Shown here: piece after piece, positions 8,143-17,487 of the stretch
Numbering within the stretch: the stretch's first letter is position 1
Layout of the letters: each line of letters starts with the position of its first letter
DNA from: Alphaproteobacteria bacterium
Lineage (GTDB): Bacteria > Pseudomonadota > Alphaproteobacteria > Micropepsales > Micropepsaceae
Length of the DNA stretch: 52,688 bases
Direction of reading: 5' to 3'
NCBI GenBank assembly: GCA_947475445.1
Contig: CANJLC010000014.1
Location: forward strand, 1-52,688
Made by a program: the position numbers and the translations under genes
Notes under the pieces: generated by a model
The model's input: only the letters and a program-made list of their open reading frames with translations
Told to the model about the DNA's origin: nothing
The model's database searches: none

Positions 8143-9759
8143 ATGAAGCGGAAATTTGGAGGCCTAATGGCAGCGCTGGCCGGTGCCGCGCTTGTGATGG
8201 GCAGTATGAGCGCGATGAGCGTGGAGTGGGAAGCGGGCAAGGGCCCCATTACCATGCCCACCGTCCCCAGCAGCATTCCTGGCCGCGTCATCCCGCCCGG
8301 CACGCCTCCCGGCGGCAACATCAAGGGCGCCAACCTGCAGTCCTACCAGGACGGCCTGCTCGAATTTCCGGCTCCCACGGGCGCGGACGCCAAGTACGCC
8401 GCCATCAACGGCCACAAGGTCCATGAATACGTCACGGCCTTCACCAACTTCGCCAGGAAGTATCGTGACAATGGCCATCCCCAGTTCTGGGGCCGCCTGA
8501 TCGGCTCGCAGGCCGATACCGATTCCGCCAATTACACGCTTGAAAAGTTCAAGTCCTTTAACCTGACGGACGCGCACATCCAGCCGTTCGACCTGGTGCC
8601 GCAATGGTATCCGCAAGGCTGGACCGTGACCGCCACAGGTTCTGACGGTGCCATCGTCAATCTGGAGACAGCGCAGCCCGCCTATCAGACGCCCGACACC
8701 AAGGGACAGAACCTGACGGCAGAAGCCGCCTGGGTCGGCACTGGCTCCGAAGCCGATTATGTCGGCAGGGACGTCAGGGGCAAGATCGTGTTCATCTACA
8801 GCACGCCATGGCCAGGTTCCTGGCGCCAGCAGGCCACCGCGGAAGACGCGCTGCGCCGCGCGGAAGCCAAGGGTGCCGCCGGCATCGTTTCGGTCATCGC
8901 CCTGCCGGGCAATGTCCGCATGGCGCTCTATCCCACTAGCACCAACGTCCCGACTTTCTCCATGGGCCTGATTGACGGCTATAAGGTGCGTGACCTGATC
9001 GGCGCCGGCAAGGCGCCCAAGGTTACCATCAACATGGCCGTCAAGATGGAAGAAGGCATGAAGACCAGCATGGTCTGGGGCACCCTGCCGGGCGTCACGG
9101 ACGAGAAGGTCATCATCATTGCCCATCGCGACGGCTGGTATGAATCCGGCACCGATAACGCTTCGGGCGCCGGCGCCCTGATCGGCCTGGCGGAGTATTT
9201 CTCCAAGGTTCCCAAGGCCCAGCGCAAGCGCACCATCGTCTTCATCAGCACCACCGGTCATCACAATGGCGGCAATGTCGGCGGCACCTATATCCTGCAG
9301 CATCGTGACAAGCTGTTCGACAAGGGCGCGCTGTTCATCAACCTGGAGCATGTCGCCACGGGCCAGACATATGAATTGGGCGAAGACATCCGCTTCGGCA
9401 ATCGTTCGACCAGCATGCTGTGGTATGCGGGCGGCCCGCGCCGTCCCAAGCTGCAGGACATCGCCGTCAAGGCCTTCCATGAGATGGGCGTCTCCATCTA
9501 TGAATCGCCGGAAAATGCGGCTCCTGGCGGCGAAATGAGCGGCATCTGGCCGTACATCGCCGGCGTCCAGGCGTCCGACTACAACATGTTCTTCCACTCC
9601 GATCATGAAACGGCCGAGACCGTTCCGTGGACCGGTTTGCAGGAAATCTCCCGCGCCTATGCCAAGATCATCGACGAGACGGGCAAGTTGCCCCTATCTG
9701 ATCTGCAGCGTCCCGACGAACCGCCGGGCGGCGTGCCGGCTCCGATTGCCAAGGACTAG
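8143..9759 (+). CDS. Secreted PA-domain/M28-like protein (copy 3) with His-His active-site variant
   Basis: 538 aa from ATG 8143, preceded by GGGAG at 8131-8135 with 7-nt spacing; an in-frame ATG at 8137 is too close to that site. Signal peptide MKRKFGGLMAALAGAAL... ends near SAM-S. A Gly/Pro-rich linker follows, then PA-like sequence (GRDVRGKIVFIYS) and an M28-like domain: H328 (AHRDGWY), D338, His-His 373-374 in TTGHH, Glu in NLEH, His in FFHSDHETAE. The acidic Glu-Glu motif is absent, as in its three paralogues. Operator-like copy B lies upstream, linking it to the mmsA operon. Function as a periplasmic peptidase or amidase is inferred from fold only. Confidence 0.85.
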   Translation: MKRKFGGLMAALAGAALVMGSMSAMSVEWEAGKGPITMPTVPSSIPGRVIPPGTPPGGNIKGANLQSYQDGLLEFPAPTGADAKYAAINGHKVHEYVTAFTNFARKYRDNGHPQFWGRLIGSQADTDSANYTLEKFKSFNLTDAHIQPFDLVPQWYPQGWTVTATGSDGAIVNLETAQPAYQTPDTKGQNLTAEAAWVGTGSEADYVGRDVRGKIVFIYSTPWPGSWRQQATAEDALRRAEAKGAAGIVSVIALPGNVRMALYPTSTNVPTFSMGLIDGYKVRDLIGAGKAPKVTINMAVKMEEGMKTSMVWGTLPGVTDEKVIIIAHRDGWYESGTDNASGAGALIGLAEYFSKVPKAQRKRTIVFISTTGHHNGGNVGGTYILQHRDKLFDKGALFINLEHVATGQTYELGEDIRFGNRSTSMLWYAGGPRRPKLQDIAVKAFHEMGVSIYESPENAAPGGEMSGIWPYIAGVQASDYNMFFHSDHETAETVPWTGLQEISRAYAKIIDETGKLPLSDLQRPDEPPGGVPAPIAKD

Positions 9760-9775
9760 GGCAACGCATAAGGAA

Positions 9776-9807
9776 CCCGCCGGTACATAAGTACCGGCGG
9801 GTTTTTT
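9776..9807 (+). terminator. Intrinsic terminator after M28-like copy 3
   Basis: CCCGCCGGTAC (9776-9786), loop ATAA, GTACCGGCGGG (9791-9801), six T (9802-9807). Confidence 0.92.
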
Positions 9808-9828
9808 CTTGGATAATGGATTTTTGCA

Positions 9829-10245
9829 ATGGATGTCCTGGACCGCGAAGCGCTGCTGTCGTTCCTGAACGAGATGCTGGAAGCCGAGCGCGCCGGCGCG
9901 CGTGTGGCGCTGCAGACCTCCCGGGAACAGATCTCCCCCGATCTTCAGGAACTGACCATCGCCATCCATCATGACGAGGCGCGCTGGTGCGCTTTGCTGA
10001 TCAAGGCGATCCGCCAGCTGGATGGCGTCGCCAGCGAAAAAACCGGCGCGTTTTATGAAAAGGCCATGGCCATTGCCGATATCGGGCAGCGCCTGGCATT
10101 CCTCAACAAGGGCCAAGCCTGGGTGGTGCGCAAGCTGCGCGAAGTCTTGCCGAAAATCGGCGACGAAAAACTCTGTGCCGAACTGAATGTCATGCTCACC
10201 GCGCACCAGGACAATATTGACAAGGTGGCGTCGCTGGGGCTTTAG
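9829..10245 (+). CDS. Small all-helical protein, ferritin-like (possible DUF6306)
   Basis: 138 aa, no signal peptide or membrane segment. The N-terminal helix (LLSFLNEMLEAERAGARV) with Glu residues, the IHHDEARWC segment and further amphipathic helices resemble small ferritin-like four-helix proteins; I think of the DUF6306 group, without certainty. HHDE and the early EAERAG could bind metal, but no full di-iron ExxH pattern is clear. It starts 22 nt after a terminator and ends 8 bp from the convergent lysR gene. The ribosome-binding site is weak. Role unknown, perhaps stress-related as for similar bundles. Confidence 0.6.
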   Translation: MDVLDREALLSFLNEMLEAERAGARVALQTSREQISPDLQELTIAIHHDEARWCALLIKAIRQLDGVASEKTGAFYEKAMAIADIGQRLAFLNKGQAWVVRKLREVLPKIGDEKLCAELNVMLTAHQDNIDKVASLGL

Positions 10246-10253
10246 CGCGCGCT

Positions 10254-11171
10254 CTACGTGGTGGCCTTGGCCTTGCGCCCGCGCGTTTCCAGCACGAAGC
10301 TGGTGCGCTCGGTATTCACCGCTTCGGCAATGTGGCGCCGCACTTCCGCGACGCGGTGCGAGGCATGGGTGTCGGGGTGCGAAATCATCCAGTAGGTGCG
10401 GATGAACTGGATGCGCGGCAGGATGCGGATCAGGTTGGGGAAATGCCGGGCGGCATAGTCATGCAGCAGCGCCACGCCATGGCCGGTGCGTACCGCTTCC
10501 ATCTGGCCCACCACGCTGCCGCACTCAAAGCGCAGGGGCGTTCGCACATGCAGCTTGCGGCCATAATCCAGCGCCGGGGTGTAGACCAGATCGTCGACAT
10601 AAGTGACGAACAGGTGGCTGGCCAGATCTTCCTCCCGGTGGATGGGAGGATGGTTGGCCAGATATTCCGATGAGGCATAGAGGCCGACGCTGTAATCGGT
10701 CAGCTTCTGGATGATGAGGTTTCCCTGCACCGGACGGTCCAGCACGATGGCGATATCGGCCTCGCGCCGCGAAAGGGAAAAGCTGCGGGGCAGGGGAACC
10801 AGCTGGACAATCAGCTCGGGATGGGCGCTGGAGAATTCGGCCAGGCTGGGAGCCAGAAAATAGTTGCCCAACCCGTCTGGCGCGCCCACGCGCACCGTAC
10901 CGCGCGTAGCCCCGCTCAGGCCTGACAAGCCGGCCTCGAACTTCAGCAATTCGGATTCGACTTTTTCGGCCACCACCAGCATGGCTTCGCCGGGTTTGGT
11001 CAGGATGCAGCCATCGGTATGGCGCTCCACCAGCTTGGTCTGGACTTCTTCCTCCAGGGCGGTGAGCTGGCGGCCTACGGTGGCATGATTAAGGCCGAGC
11101 AGCCTGGCAGCCCCCAGGATCTGGCCGCTACGCGCCACGGCAAGGAAAACTCTGACCCGATCCCATTCCAT
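10254..11171 (-). CDS. LysR-family transcriptional regulator
   Basis: 305 aa. N-terminal winged helix-turn-helix (residues about 1-60: RVFLAVARSGQILGAARLLGLNHATVGRQL) followed by a LysR substrate-binding domain. Family members bind TTGC/T-N11-A type palindromes and respond to a pathway metabolite. It lies downstream of the MFS transporter gene and close to the divergent mmsA operon. Its own leader has a TTGCACA element at 11188 and a 9-bp inverted repeat, hinting at autoregulation. In DMSP/acrylate utilisers a LysR protein (DddR) controls the equivalent genes; I infer an analogous role here, possibly extending to the M28-like and CapA-like genes with the same motif. Confidence 0.9.
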   Translation of the reverse strand: MEWDRVRVFLAVARSGQILGAARLLGLNHATVGRQLTALEEEVQTKLVERHTDGCILTKPGEAMLVVAEKVESELLKFEAGLSGLSGATRGTVRVGAPDGLGNYFLAPSLAEFSSAHPELIVQLVPLPRSFSLSRREADIAIVLDRPVQGNLIIQKLTDYSVGLYASSEYLANHPPIHREEDLASHLFVTYVDDLVYTPALDYGRKLHVRTPLRFECGSVVGQMEAVRTGHGVALLHDYAARHFPNLIRILPRIQFIRTYWMISHPDTHASHRVAEVRRHIAEAVNTERTSFVLETRGRKAKATT

Positions 11172-11187
11172 GGGGCCACGTTACTTT

Positions 11188-11242
11188 TTGCACACCCCCA
11201 ATACAAGATTGTCCACCACCCGGTGCGGGGTGATGGACAATC
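11188..11242. promoter_or_regulatory. Operator-like repeats in the lysR leader
   Basis: TTGCACACCCCCAATACAA (11188-11206) resembles the left half of the shared TTGCACATC element. It is followed by GATTGTCCA (11207-11215) and its exact inverse TGGACAATC (11234-11242). The run CAAGATTGT also occurs right after the operator copy at 13312 (GCAAGATTGTGCA). These lie between the MFS stop and the lysR start on the minus strand, where autoregulation would act. Confidence 0.45.
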
Positions 11243-11302
11243 AGAGTTCATTAAATCCAATTAACACAACAACTTAGATCAACGCGGCGGGTTGATGCTT
11301 CA

Positions 11303-12934
11303 TCAATCGATGGAGTTGCCCTTGGTTTCGCGCAGCAACACTATGCCCAAGACAAGGGCAATGGCGGCCACGCCGATCGGGTACCACAGGCCGTAGAACA
11401 TATCGCCGGTCGCAGCCACCATGGCGAAGGATATGGTGGGCAGAAGTCCGCCGAACCAGCCATTGCCGATATGGTAGGGCAGGCTCATCGAGGTGTAGCG
11501 GATCTTAGCCGGGAACATCTCCACCAGCATGGCGGCCAGCGGGCCATAGACCATGCCGCTATAGACCATCATCACGGCCATGATGGCGATCACCATCAGC
11601 TTGTTGACCTTGGCGCTGTCGGCAGCAGCGGGGTAACCCGCATCAGCCAACGCCGCAGCGGTCTTGGTGTCCCAGGCCTTCTTCTGCGCCGCAAAATCCG
11701 CCTTGGACAATTCGCGGCCATGGAAAGTTTCCACGATAGCGGTGCCAATGCGGATCTGCGCTGTCGTGCCGGCTGCGCCCGTCTCATTCTCGTAAGGAAG
11801 TCCCGCCTTCGCCAGATAGGATTTGGCGATATCGCAGGAGCGGTTGAACACGGTGCTGCCCACCGGGTCGAACTGCACGGAACAGTCGGCCGGGTCGGCG
11901 ATCACGGTGATGGGCGCTCGGGCAGTGGCTTCGGCCAGCGCGGGATTGGCGGCCTGGGTCAGGGCATGGAACAGAGGATTGAGCGTCAGGGCCGCCAGCA
12001 GGAAGCCTGCCAGGATAATCGGCTTGCGCCCGATCTTGTCAGACAGCCAGCCGAACAGCACCAGGAAGGGCGTGCCGATCAGCAGGCCGGCAACAACCAG
12101 TTCATTGGTCAGCGCGCCCTCGACCTTGAGCACGCGCTCGATGAAGAACAGGGCGTAGAACTGGCACGTGTACCAAACCACCGCCTGGCCGGCCACGATG
12201 ATCATGGCGACCAGGACGATGCGCAGGTTGGCCTTGTTGGTGAAGGCTTCGGTCAGCGGGCTCTTCGAGGTTTTTCCTTCCGCATGCATTTTCTTGAATA
12301 CCGGGCTTTCGCCCAGTTTCTGGCGGATAAACAGCGAGAGCAGCAGGAGCACCGCCGAGACCAGGAACGGTATGCGCCAGCCCCAGTCGGCGAAATCGTC
12401 CGTGCTCATCTGGGTGCGCGTCACCAAGATGACGACCAGGCTCAGGAACAGGCCCAGCGTCGCGCAGGTCTGGATCCAGCTTGTGTAGAAGCCGAGCCGT
12501 CCCTTTGGCGCATGTTCGGCAACATAGGTCGCTGCGCCGCCATATTGGCCGCCCAGCGCCAGACCCTGGATCAGGCGAAAGGTTACCAGGATAAGCGGCG
12601 CCAAGACGCCGATCTGGGCATAGGACGGTATCAGGCCGACCAGGAAGGTGGATGCGCCCATCAGCAGCATGGTGACAAGGAAAGTGTTCTTGCGGCCCCA
12701 TATGTCGCCAAGCCGGCCAAACACCAGCGCGCCGAAGGGGCGCACCAGGAAGCCGGCGGCAAAAGCGAGCAGCGCGAATATGAAACCGGTGGTCTCGTTC
12801 ACGCCGGAAAAGAAATGCCGGGTGAGGTAGATGGCGAGGGACCCGTAGAGAAAGAAATCATACCATTCGAACACGGTGCCGACAGAAGAGCCGGCGATCA
12901 CCAGAAGGTCATTGCGTTTGACTTGTGTCGACAT
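11303..12934 (-). CDS. MFS transporter, metabolite:H+ symporter (MHS) type
   Basis: 543 aa, about 12 membrane helices. The N-terminus has the MHS hallmark GTVFEWYDFFLYG, then the MFS loop signature GRLGDIWGRKNTF and a repeat in the second half (GWLSDKIGRKPII). An extra-membrane insert of about 100 residues between helices 8 and 9 (near 345-445) contains two Cys and is longer than in typical MHS carriers, as in some alphaproteobacterial relatives. MHS members import carboxylates, betaine or similar metabolites with protons. Position beside lysR and divergent from the mmsA operon suggests uptake of the operon's substrate, such as a short-chain acid. Confidence 0.9.
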   Translation of the reverse strand: MSTQVKRNDLLVIAGSSVGTVFEWYDFFLYGSLAIYLTRHFFSGVNETTGFIFALLAFAAGFLVRPFGALVFGRLGDIWGRKNTFLVTMLLMGASTFLVGLIPSYAQIGVLAPLILVTFRLIQGLALGGQYGGAATYVAEHAPKGRLGFYTSWIQTCATLGLFLSLVVILVTRTQMSTDDFADWGWRIPFLVSAVLLLLSLFIRQKLGESPVFKKMHAEGKTSKSPLTEAFTNKANLRIVLVAMIIVAGQAVVWYTCQFYALFFIERVLKVEGALTNELVVAGLLIGTPFLVLFGWLSDKIGRKPIILAGFLLAALTLNPLFHALTQAANPALAEATARAPITVIADPADCSVQFDPVGSTVFNRSCDIAKSYLAKAGLPYENETGAAGTTAQIRIGTAIVETFHGRELSKADFAAQKKAWDTKTAAALADAGYPAAADSAKVNKLMVIAIMAVMMVYSGMVYGPLAAMLVEMFPAKIRYTSMSLPYHIGNGWFGGLLPTISFAMVAATGDMFYGLWYPIGVAAIALVLGIVLLRETKGNSID

Positions 12935-13745
12935 GGTTGTTTCCCCAAATAGCCCGGTGCAGCCGGCGCAGAATTGTATGGCCCTGCATAATTTGTACGG
13001 ATCAAAGCCAGACGAGTAAATTTAATTATTTGTGGCGGGCCGGCCAAACCGGCTCTCTGTGGAGTGTCGCGGCAAGACATGATGGCCCGCGCCATCACGC
13101 ACATCGCCCTTTCATCTTGCAGCGCAACGGGACTGACAGGACGCTGCGGCCGCGCATGGCGCCCGGGGGCATTTTTCTCAGCCAGGCCGGGCCGGATTTG
13201 CAGGGCCCGTGCCTGGGCGATGGGGTCTGTTCAAAACCAAAAATGCTGCGATTGCGAGCAGGCGCGGGAAACGTGTAGATTCAATGCCATGCCATTGGTC
13301 TGTGTTAGTTTTTGCACATCGAAAGCGCAAGATTGTGCATTGTTCAGGCCGCCGCCGGACGGCTATATCGGCACCCTGACGGGGTTTTCTCGCGAGCTCA
13401 CGGGGCTGCCGCGCTACTCCAAAAAAAGATGCCAGCACGGATGCTAGATGCTGCCGGTTGGCACGGCATTTTACGGGAGTGGAAGGTGGCGTCGGCTCTG
13501 CATGCGGCGTCTTCCTGCCAACATCCTCCGCCGCTGCTTGATTGCGCGATGGACGAATGCAGTGCGACAATCGATGGAACCTTTTGTTTTTTCTCCACGC
13601 GTCGTTGCGGGCGCGCGCAACAGGTGCCTCTCGTGACGTTATCACGGCCTAAAAATGGCGAAAAGCTTCCCGTATGCTGCAATCACACCTATAATCGTTT
13701 TAAATTTTTCTTGCGTTTTCGACACCGACCAACAGGGCTCTCTCA
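12935..13745. promoter_or_regulatory. 811-bp MFS/mmsA intergenic region with operator copy C
   Basis: No convincing gene lies here; the possible ORFs have unnatural composition and overlap one another. The key element is TTGCACATCGAAAGCGCAA at 13312-13330, a perfect TTGC-N11-GCAA palindrome followed by GATTGTGCA (13331-13339). It sits about 415 bp before mmsA. The region just before mmsA (13630-13740) is comparatively AT-rich and probably holds the promoter, but I could not assign -35/-10 boxes. Confidence 0.5.
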
Positions 13746-15266
13746 ATGAACATCATCGACCAATCCAACAAGCAGCGCACGGTCAATAATTTCATTTCTG
13801 GCCGCGTTGTTGCCAGCACGAGCGGACGCTCGCAGGATATCTTCAATCCCGCGACCGGACGTGCGAGCGGCAAGGTCGCCCTGTCGTCGGCTGCCGAAGT
13901 CGGCGCTGCTGTTGCCGCCGCCAAGGCGGCGTTCCCGGCCTGGTCGAGCATGCCCCCCATCCGCCGCGCGCGCCTGATGAACAAGCTGCTGGAGCTGGTG
14001 AACACCCACAAGGATGACCTTGCCCGGGCCATCACCAGCGAGCATGGCAAGGTTTTCTCTGACGCCCGCGGCGAAGTGGATCGCGCCATCGACGTGATCG
14101 AATTTTCCTGCGGCATCCCGCAGCTGCTGAAGGGCGATTACACCGAACAGGTGTCCACCGACATCGACAACTGGACGCTGCGCCAGCCCCTCGGCGTCGT
14201 CGCCGGTATCACGCCGTTCAACTTTCCCGTGATGGTGCCGGCCTGGATGTACCCGGTCGCCATCGCTGCCGGTAACACCTTTGTGCTCAAGCCCAGCCCG
14301 CTGGATCCCAGCCCCTCGATCATGATCGCCGAACTGATGCGCGAAGCCGGCTTCCCGGATGGCGTATTCAACGTGGTGCAGGGCGACAAGGAATCGGTCG
14401 ATGCGCTGCTCGCCCATCCCGATGTCCAGGCTGTCTCCTTCGTCGGCTCGACGCCGATCGCCAATTACGTTTATGAAACCGGCGCGCATCACGGCAAGCG
14501 CGTCCAGGCCCTGGGCGGCGCCAAGAACCACCTGGTGGTGATGCCCGATGCCGATATCGAAAAGGCCGTCGACGCCCTTATCGGCGCCGCTTATGGCTCG
14601 GCCGGCGAACGCTGCATGGCGATTTCCGTCGCCGTGCTGGTTGGCAATGCCGCCGAACCCGTCATCTCGCGCCTGACGGAACGCGCCAAGACCCTCAAGA
14701 TCGGCGACGGCATCGACAATGCCAGCGAAATGGGTCCCATCGTGACCTCGGCCGCCCGCCAGCGCATCACTGGCTGCATCGACAAAGGCGTGGCCGAAGG
14801 CGCCAAGCTGGTCGTGGACGGCCGCAGCCATGTCGTGAAGGGCAATGAAGACGGTTTCTTCCTGGGCGCCACCTTGTTCGACAACGTCAAGCCGAACATG
14901 TCGATCTACAAGGAAGAGGTCTTCGGGCCGGTCCTGGCCTGCGTGCGCGTCGCCACTTTTGAGGAAGCGCTGAAGCTGATCAACGACCATGAATTCGGCA
15001 ATGGCGTCAGCCTCTTTACCGCGGACGGCCATACCGCCCGCGAATTTGGCCGCCGCGTCCAGGTCGGCATGGTCGGCATCAATGTGCCGATCCCGGTTCC
15101 CATGGCCTGGCACGGCTTTGGCGGCTGGAAAAAGAGCCTGTTTGGCGATATGCATGCTTATGGTGAAGAAGGTGTACGCTTCTACACCAAGCAGAAGTCC
15201 ATTATGCAGCGTTGGCCTGAAAGCATTGGCAAGGGCGCCGAGTTCGCCATGCCGGTTGCCCGCTAA
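13746..15266 (+). CDS. mmsA: CoA-acylating methylmalonate-/malonate-semialdehyde dehydrogenase
   Basis: 506 aa, full length for the family. Converts methylmalonate semialdehyde to propionyl-CoA, or malonate semialdehyde to acetyl-CoA, with NAD+ and CoA and loss of CO2. Seen: the ALDH Rossmann region ([12 protein letters not shown]), VSFVGST NAD-loop, LGGAKNH, and the catalytic Cys at about 290 in GSAGERCMA, the Cys-Met context typical of MmsA/IolA. First gene of a tightly spaced operon with a CoA transferase (30 bp), crotonase (30 bp) and Fe-alcohol dehydrogenase (52 bp). In DMSP-degrading bacteria the DddC protein is the same family and makes acetyl-CoA from malonate semialdehyde. Valine catabolism is the alternative role. 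Confidence 0.93.
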   Translation: MNIIDQSNKQRTVNNFISGRVVASTSGRSQDIFNPATGRASGKVALSSAAEVGAAVAAAKAAFPAWSSMPPIRRARLMNKLLELVNTHKDDLARAITSEHGKVFSDARGEVDRAIDVIEFSCGIPQLLKGDYTEQVSTDIDNWTLRQPLGVVAGITPFNFPVMVPAWMYPVAIAAGNTFVLKPSPLDPSPSIMIAELMREAGFPDGVFNVVQGDKESVDALLAHPDVQAVSFVGSTPIANYVYETGAHHGKRVQALGGAKNHLVVMPDADIEKAVDALIGAAYGSAGERCMAISVAVLVGNAAEPVISRLTERAKTLKIGDGIDNASEMGPIVTSAARQRITGCIDKGVAEGAKLVVDGRSHVVKGNEDGFFLGATLFDNVKPNMSIYKEEVFGPVLACVRVATFEEALKLINDHEFGNGVSLFTADGHTAREFGRRVQVGMVGINVPIPVPMAWHGFGGWKKSLFGDMHAYGEEGVRFYTKQKSIMQRWPESIGKGAEFAMPVAR

Positions 15267-15296
15267 AAAGCGAGGTCAGGAACACCGGAGGACGTC

Positions 15297-16571
15297 ATGC
15301 AGCCTGAAGAGCCCCTGAAAAAAGGTCCCCTTGAAGGGGTCCTCGTTCTGGACTTTTCGCGCGTCCTGGCCGGTCCCTACTGCACGATGATGCTGGCCGA
15401 CATGGGCGCGCGCGTCATCAAGGTCGAGAAATTCGGCACCGGTGACGATACCCGCGCTTTCGGTCCCTTCGTGGACGGCGAGTCCGCCTATTTCATGTGC
15501 TTCAACCGCGGCAAGGAAAGCATCGTCCTTGATATCAAGTCGCCGCGCGACCGCGAGCTGCTGGAACGGTTGCTCGATGAAGCCGATGTGGTGGTGGAGA
15601 ATTTCCGTCCCGGCGTGATGGATCGCCTTGGCTATGGCGCGGCGCGCCTGGAAAAGACCCATCCCCATATCGTCTATGCCTCCATTTCCGGTTTCGGCCA
15701 TTCCGGTCCCTTCAGCGACCTGCCCGGCTATGACATGGTGGTCCAGGCGATGGGCGGGGTGATGAGCCTAACCGGCTGGCCTGATGGTCCGCCGGCCCGT
15801 GTCGGCACCAGCTTTGGCGATCTGGGCGCGGCCCTGTTCGCCACCATCGGCATCCTGGGCCAGCTCTACAAGCGCAACCAGAACGCCCAGGGCGGCCGCG
15901 TCGATATCGGCATGCTTGATTGCCAGGCCGCGCTGATGGAAACCGCTTTTGCGCGCTATGACGCAGAAGGCAAGGTGCCCACCCGCACAGGTGACAGCCA
16001 TCCCTCGCTGGCGCCGTTCGAAAGCTTCGCGGCCAAGGACGCCCGCATCATCATCGCGGCGGGCAACGACACGCTGTTCACCCTGATGGCGGACGCCATC
16101 GGTGCCCCGGACATGACGCTGGACCCGCTCCTGGCCACCAATGACCTGCGCTGCCGCAACCGGCCGCACATGGTCAAGGTGATCGAGGCGGTCACCAGGA
16201 CCAAGCCTGTGGAACACTGGATCGACAAGCTGAACGCCGCCGGCGTGCCCTGCTCGCCGATCAACACCATCGACAAGCTGTTCGCCCATCCGCAGCTGCT
16301 CGCCCGCGACATGTTCATCAAGGTCAAGGGTGAAGGCCCGCGCACGGTCAAGACAGCGGGCAATCCCATCCGCCTCAGCGGTTATGCCCTGAACGATACC
16401 GTCAACCCCATCGCGGCGCCGGGCCTTAACCAGCATCGCGAGGCGATCCTCCATGAGTTCATGGCGCCGCGTGACTCCTATGTTCCGCACGCCGACGCGG
16501 ATGACGGGAAAATTGCCCTGGATGACCTGCCGGTACAGGACAACATCCCTACCAAATTGAGCGCGGAATAG
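15297..16571 (+). CDS. Class III CoA transferase (CaiB/BaiF family)
   Basis: 424 aa. Strong family signature from residue 13 on: VLVLDFSRVLAGPYCTMMLADMGA with VIKVE, DLKSP-like LDIKSPRDRELL, FRPGVMDRLG, SISGFGHSGP. The catalytic Asp that forms the acyl-anhydride corresponds to about Asp175 in SFGDLGAAL. Transfers CoA between carboxylic acids in the cytoplasm. Ribosome-binding site GGAGG lies 5 nt before the ATG. Together with the downstream crotonase it matches the AcuN-AcuK pair that turns acrylate into 3-hydroxypropionate in Halomonas. This is homology by family and gene order; substrate specificity cannot be read from sequence alone. DddD DMSP lyases have two such domains, this protein only one. 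Confidence 0.92.
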   Translation: MQPEEPLKKGPLEGVLVLDFSRVLAGPYCTMMLADMGARVIKVEKFGTGDDTRAFGPFVDGESAYFMCFNRGKESIVLDIKSPRDRELLERLLDEADVVVENFRPGVMDRLGYGAARLEKTHPHIVYASISGFGHSGPFSDLPGYDMVVQAMGGVMSLTGWPDGPPARVGTSFGDLGAALFATIGILGQLYKRNQNAQGGRVDIGMLDCQAALMETAFARYDAEGKVPTRTGDSHPSLAPFESFAAKDARIIIAAGNDTLFTLMADAIGAPDMTLDPLLATNDLRCRNRPHMVKVIEAVTRTKPVEHWIDKLNAAGVPCSPINTIDKLFAHPQLLARDMFIKVKGEGPRTVKTAGNPIRLSGYALNDTVNPIAAPGLNQHREAILHEFMAPRDSYVPHADADDGKIALDDLPVQDNIPTKLSAE

Positions 16572-16601
16572 TTTTTGTAACAAAGTACGGAGGAATTTGT
16601 C

Positions 16602-17435
16602 GTGAAGGGCAATTTGACATCTATCGCCAAGGACGAGCCGGCGACCGACACGAAGGGCGTCAAGAAACTTGAGACCATTCTGGTTGAGCGCCGCGAGCGC
16701 GTCGGCCTGATCACGCTGAACCGCCCCAAGACCCTCAACGCCCTCAACCGTCAGCTGGCCCAGGAAGTCCTGGCCACGCTGCGCGCCTTCGACGCCGATG
16801 ATCGCGTTGGCGCCATCGTCATCGCCGGCAGCCCGCGCGCTTTCGCCGCCGGTGCCGATATTGCCGAAATGGCGGAAAAGTCCTTCACCGATTTCTACAT
16901 GGACGACTTCCTGTCCTCCTGGGATGACGCGCGCCGTATCTCCAAGCCCATCATCGCCGCCGTGAGCGGCTTTGCCCTGGGCGGCGGCTGCGAGCTGGCT
17001 CTCCTTTGTGATTTCATCATCGCCTCGGAAGATGCCCAGTTCGGCCAGCCGGAGATCAAGCTGGGCGTGCTGCCGGGCATTGGCGGTTCGCAGCGCCTGG
17101 CGCGCTCGGTCGGCAAGTCCCTGGCCATGGACATGGTCCTGACGGGCCGCAGCATCGGCGCCGCCGAAGCCAAGGCTTGTGGCATGGTGGCCCGCGTGGT
17201 TCCCGCCGCGGACCTGCTTCAGACTGCGCTGGAAGCGGCCCACACCATCGCCGGGTACAACATGCCGGCCGTGAAAATGGCCAAGGAAGCTGTCAACGCC
17301 GCTTATGAAAGTGGCCTGACGGACGGCCTGCGTCACGAAAGGCTGCTGTTCCAGGCCGCTTTCGGCACGGAAGGCCAGAAGGAAGGCATGAATGCCTTTG
17401 TGGCCAAGCGGGCGCCGGTTTTCCGTCACCGCTAG
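16602..17435 (+). CDS. Enoyl-CoA hydratase (crotonase family)
   Basis: 277 aa from GTG 16602, chosen for GGAGG at 16589-16593 with 8-nt spacing. Crotonase fold with an N-terminal extension of about 20 residues. Oxyanion-hole segments AGADIAEM and GFALGGG are present, and both catalytic glutamates of true hydratases are present: GGGCELALLCD and FGQPEIKLG, followed by PGIGGSQRL. It should add water to short-chain enoyl-CoA such as crotonyl-, acryloyl- or methacrylyl-CoA. In this operon the likely product is a 3-hydroxyacyl-CoA that the CoA transferase and Fe-alcohol dehydrogenase then handle. Confidence 0.92.
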   Translation: MKGNLTSIAKDEPATDTKGVKKLETILVERRERVGLITLNRPKTLNALNRQLAQEVLATLRAFDADDRVGAIVIAGSPRAFAAGADIAEMAEKSFTDFYMDDFLSSWDDARRISKPIIAAVSGFALGGGCELALLCDFIIASEDAQFGQPEIKLGVLPGIGGSQRLARSVGKSLAMDMVLTGRSIGAAEAKACGMVARVVPAADLLQTALEAAHTIAGYNMPAVKMAKEAVNAAYESGLTDGLRHERLLFQAAFGTEGQKEGMNAFVAKRAPVFRHR

Positions 17436-17487
17436 GCGCGTTGCCGGACTGCACAATCGCTAATTTCATTTTCGAAGAGGTATCATC

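Noticed and set aside
13312..13749. 145-aa open frame before mmsA
   Set aside because: It starts inside the operator-like element, is Cys/Arg/His-rich with no domain or export signal, and overlaps the mmsA start.
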